A stretch of 64,000 nt of DNA from Echinococcus granulosus (Eukaryota > Platyhelminthes > Cestoda > Cyclophyllidea > Taeniidae). The notes beneath the pieces were generated by a model, which saw nothing but the letters and a program-made list of their open reading frames with translations, was not told the origin of the DNA and did not search any database. The DNA lies in the NCBI RefSeq assembly GCF_000524195.1, contig NW_020170504.1, positions 98,841-162,840 on the forward strand. The letters are read 5' to 3'. Below, one piece after another: positions 59,878 to 64,000 of this stretch; position 1 is the first letter of the stretch, and every line of letters starts with the position of its first letter. The translations under genes were made by a program, and so were the position numbers.

Positions 59878-62800
59878 CTAGTGGAGGCAATGAAAAGGAA
59901 AGACGTGAGGTGCGTAGCGCCTTGAAAAAGATATTCTTAGAGAGGCGAGACAAAGACAAAACTACTAGGATAAACAATCACTAATTGGATGGTGTCAGCG
60001 TCCAACTATACCACCTTAGTCCGAATAGTTCCACTGCGATGAACGAAGTCAGCATTAGTGGTGGGAGACGAGAAGAATTGTCAGACCCATAATCAAAAGC
60101 GAACGAGTATATCAGTCGATTATGATAAATATTAGCAAGTTCAAAAAACCCGTTGTAATTCAAGTGTTGGCCTGACAACCAAAGGTTACAGCCGCAAATG
60201 TTGATTATGATAAACGATGATGATGATGACGAGGATGAGTCCACTTCATAAACAGGTAAACAACAAATAAAAAATTGTAAGAATTTTGGCCCCAGAAAAA
60301 GACCGAAAGAGGTATTACACTCCCATCCACTTTTAGGCCTTCAATTGACACCCAAATTGTAAGTGAAATTCCACCCACTATGTGATGCAAAACCCTCTTC
60401 ACCGGAAGCAGCATCCTTTCTGTCCACAGGGGAGTATACAAAATTCAAAGGTTTATAAATTGCTTATGACAGATCCTTACATTTATAGACGAGAAGCGCA
60501 CTAATATCATCCAATTTGATGTAAGTTGCACATTCAAGAGATGGTGAAGTTAAAAACAAAATCCACGCTGAAAAATCTTTTGGAATTACGAGACAATGGT
60601 AGAATTCTTCAGGAAAAGGGCATTCATCAACAGTAGGAATCAACAATAGAATCAGAGAGATATTATCAGCTTTAGATCTGTCAAGTCATCGTCTCTAGTT
60701 TCCGATTCAACAGTATCCGTACTCAAACCTCAAGAGGTAGTGATGTAATTCAAAGGAAAGGAGTGAATGAGACCACGTTAGTTGGAAGATAGTCCAAAAA
60801 AGTTACTTGCCAATCAAATGCCACATCGCAAATGTCACAGAAAATGGCACGAAGTAATTCACCGCGCATCTAGTCCAAGTCTTCTTAAATGACTTCTGTT
60901 ACCCATTAATTGACCTTGGAAATTACACTATGGAATTTGCTCGGAAAAGCATTCAACGACAGGATTGTGAAGAACATCCTGGAAGCGTTGTTAACGCCCC
61001 CATCTACAGGTGGAGCCATGCTGCGAAGGAAAATTGGTTGAGTAAACGCCAAGTCGGCCATCATCAATTACTAACAACCCCTCCAGTCGCAATTTTTGAA
61101 TCAACCAACAAGCACAACGGTAGATGAAGGCTCGTTGAAGACAGAAAAGCCAACGTTTTTCCCCCCATAAAAAGTTAATAGCGATAAGACAGCCATATTT
61201 CCTTGTCACTCCTTAGAGCAAGTGGAAAGAGCTTCGAGGTTTTTATGATGGAGCAGGGTGGAAATGATAAATAACTACATCCTCCTCCATTAACGGAAGT
61301 ATTCGTTGCGAATAAGGTAAATGACAAAAAAATTGAGGAAAGGAAATAAAATTGAACTTTCGCATACATTTCTGGCCAAAATCCAGGATACATATGATGA
61401 ACGATAAAAAGGGTAAAATTGTCATCTTCCTTTCTTCTTGTGATAAAAAGGAAAGATTGGCAACTCAAGGACGTGCGAACTAAATGTTCTGCAATTGAGA
61501 CAGGTTCTCGACTCACAACATGTATCCTGTAATGTAATGAAGCCATGAAGTGTGTTCAAAACAAACCGAGATCCTGGACCGCAAATCTATTAAAAGGCCT
61601 GACGCCATGGCCATAGTACATGGACTAGTAAGTGACCAGTATCCTATTTGTACTCGTTATATTCAGCTCAAATGTTGTCAGTCCAGAAACTGTTAATCAA
61701 AACGGTTTTTTTTTCAGTTTCTTGTGCCCTAGGGCACAAAGCTCACGATTCTTTTTGAGGACTTTGACGAGACGCCCACAAGTAAGACATTTAGACAGTT
61801 TAAAAGCGCAAAGTCGACAGACCGCGTGTATGCCAGTGACGACCCCAAGCGTGGCGGTTCTCACCGCACATCCCCGAAAGTTATTCCTTTGAAGTTACAT
61901 TCAGGGTACGCACCCCCCGCTCGGTTGTTGCGAAATTGCACAAAACAAATCATCTTGAGAGAACAGTAAACACAGCAATCCATAGATATATGAAATCTTG
62001 CAAACGGTGCAGGCTAAACTGCGATATTTTTGCCGCACTGGCAAATCCTGTGTCAAAGCTACTCTCCTGGGGTGCGCCAGGCACCGCAGTGGGTGCGTAA
62101 ATATAGCTGAAACCCACGTAAACAAGTTTTCAGCCTCAACATCAACTCTTTGATAACCCCAAGGCCTCAGTTTGACCTGCACGCCCATCGTACTTTCAAG
62201 CTTGCACGTTCAATAATTTCTGGAGAAGTAAATCTAATGCTGCATTAAACCACAACGCCGACGTCAGATACAGAGATCGTCAAATTTGACCGTTTCTTTA
62301 ATCTTTTACCGCGAGGGGTAGTACACTAAAAGCGGAGGTAAACAATTCCCACTCGAGTTCTGAGTGTTCAGTCCGCACATGACAGGTATATGCACGTTGT
62401 TCTGTTCATTTAAGAGACTAAAAAAGGCAGGTGTGCATGCGTGAACGAGAGATGATTGAGAGAATGCTGTCGTCGTTGAAGCTACAGCACACGGCCACAA
62501 TGCGCTAGACACCCCTGGAGGAAAAGAACTAGACTGTGTCTACGACCACAAAAAAATCGTACTTACTGATGAAGTAGATGTGAATGGCATCAACCCGACT
62601 GCACTTACCGCGATAGGGCTACTTTTAAAACAAATAGAGGATAAAAAATACCAGAATAGAGGTCCAATTTGAAAAGACAAATTGAGGTTTTATATCGAAA
62701 TAAAACTGAGTTTAGATGTGACGTCTATTTATCATTCGAGGTCAAAAAATAGCTATAGCCTATGTTTTCTGTCATGCATCCATCGCTCTTCGACCTTTGG

Positions 62801-64000
62801 TAGGATAATTTTCCAAAAAGAAGTAGATTTTAGAAGGTAAAGGTATTCGTTTCTAGGGCTACCACCGGTCCAAACTTGGGTTTAAAGGAGTCAGTATTGC
62901 ATTCAGCTAATTAGAAAAACACTTTTGCGTAGTTAGTTACAGGGACAAATTTAGTTTTTACTTCTTTTCAAACATTCGCATTTTATTTCCATATTGGCAA
63001 AATGTTGAGACTGAGAAGCTACTAAAATAATCCTTCAAATACCTCCTTTTTGCACCACACGGAGCTGGAGAGAAAGTCACATTTACTAATGAATTTTAAC
63101 GTGGATGTACGTGTGACGTTTTTTTAAGAGTGCACCTTTGAGTAACTCAGTTTTTTGGATCCTATGCATATTTCCAGCCAATTAATACACGCGCCTAACT
63201 GTCCAGAGTCGAATAAGGCCAAATGTGACCTTGACATTTGAAGAGTTTTGTTTTTAAAATCGTTTGCAAGAGTTTTGCAAATAAGACATTGTAAAGTGCC
63301 ACGAGAACGGTCTTTGTAATTCAAAATGCATAACACTTTAATGTAAAGGACGAAAACTGACAGAATACCTGAATAAAAGCTTCCACGTAGGCGGTAACAA
63401 TTACATGAGCAATTGCAATTTCATCAAAAAAGCTTAAGCGCAAACTTTTCGTAAAATAAATAATTAACCTAATTATTTGCACAAAACTCAACTTGAGAGA
63501 AATATTCAAGATCGAAACCACTTAGGGATCGGGAATCGTCGCTAGGTCCTGTGGATAAATTTCGGTCGACCAGTAAAACAACGAATGTTATTCAACAACG
63601 TAAAGTTGATTTCCTAAAATTGCACACCCTTATTTTCCCAAGTAAAGGTGATACAAATTCTCAAATACAGCTTCCAAATATGCCCCTACATTTGCCCTAA
63701 ATTTGGTCAGTTAGTCTGTTAAAAATAATCATAAATAATAGGATAGCCTCTCTTCACTATATTGTAAAAAAGTTAGCATTTCAGCACAGTGACCAACAAT
63801 TTTTTTGGAGGAAAATCTACCCATAATTTATTGCCCTTATTGCGCAACAGAGCGTCACGTATCATCGCAGGAAAATAAGCTCACCGACACTGGAGATTGG
63901 ACACTTCTTCTCGCCTAGTGTCTACGTGTTCAAAATCAAATAATTTGTGCTTGATTCCCATTTGGTTGACAATTTAGATAAACAACTTAAGAAGCAGAAT
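59878..64000 (-). other. Probable upstream part of gene 3, exons unresolved
   Basis: Coding-like pieces with good splice sites on the minus strand: 60481-60567 (WILFLTSPSLECATYIKLDD then ISALLVYK; gatttttcag / gtaagg), 60915-61020 (MAPPVDGGVNNASRMFFTIL then SLNAFPSKFHS; ttccttcgcag), and a frame after gggtttcag at 62106 (YIYAPTAVPGAPQESSFDTG). I could not chain them in phase to 59877, so some are wrong or exons are missing. From 62.6 to 64 kb I see nothing I can support. Confidence 0.3.
61175..61546 (-). CDS. ORF of 123 codons, unknown
   Basis: ATG-initiated frame: MASLHYRIHVVSREPVS, FITRRKEDDNFTLFIVHHM, YPGFWPEMYAK, a hydrophobic stretch FYFLSSIFLSFTLFA, then FPPCSIIKTSKLFPLALRSD. A good acceptor (gtctcaattgcag) lies inside it, so part could be an exon of the upstream portion of gene 3. 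The hydrophobic stretch may simply be a polypyrimidine tract read as protein. Confidence 0.25.
   Translation of the reverse strand: MASLHYRIHVVSREPVSIAEHLVRTSLSCQSFLFITRRKEDDNFTLFIVHHMYPGFWPEMYAKVQFYFLSSIFLSFTLFATNTSVNGGGCSYLSFPPCSIIKTSKLFPLALRSDKEIWLSYRY

Noticed and set aside
59840..59995. Plus-strand frame PYLIKVNNADVGPFSNVSS, which also looks like an FN3 strand
   Set aside because: The minus strand at the same place has much stronger splice sites and phase agreement with its neighbours. The plus-strand reading is probably coincidence.

Overview
The window is eukaryotic nuclear DNA: long AT-rich non-coding stretches, with short coding exons bounded by consensus GT...AG splice sites. The proteins are clearly animal-type but divergent. 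Intron sizes range from under 100 bp to several kb, some splice acceptors sit a few bases before start codons, and there are (GGAT)n microsatellites. Together these suggest an invertebrate, most likely a parasitic flatworm; that taxon is an inference. There are two 100-base assembly gaps (29502-29601 and 49661-49760).

All three genes I can support lie on the minus strand, so they read from right to left. (1) 1-23602 (running off the left edge): tripeptidyl-peptidase II, a giant cytosolic S8 serine protease. I could place 16 coding exons with mutually consistent reading phases, plus a 22-nt 5'UTR microexon. The catalytic Asp, His, Asn and Ser motifs are present. One or more small exons in two introns, and the C-terminal ~350 residues (beyond the window), are missing. 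(2) 27715-33203: polynucleotide kinase 3'-phosphatase, complete in 12 exons (413 residues). It has the HAD phosphatase and P-loop kinase domains but no N-terminal FHA domain. (3) about 38602-59877, probably continuing to the right: a gene I do not recognise. Ten exons join in phase and encode a beta-sandwich (FN3-like) segment, then a very long Ser/Thr/Pro/Gly/Gln-rich region, a predicted helical segment, and a His-rich C-terminus.

Between the genes: 23747-27714 holds a compositionally distinct block (about 24.5-26.45 kb). 33215-38601 holds a CpG-rich patch with two CCAAT boxes (a candidate promoter), several protein-like orphan frames, and GT-rich low-complexity DNA. Introns carry at least two dispersed repeat families, one of them as an inverted pair at 40.4 and 56.0 kb inside gene 3.

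The genes do not form an obvious pathway: one is protein turnover, one is DNA strand-break repair, one is unknown. I found no CRISPR array, rRNA or convincing tRNA, and no intact transposon.
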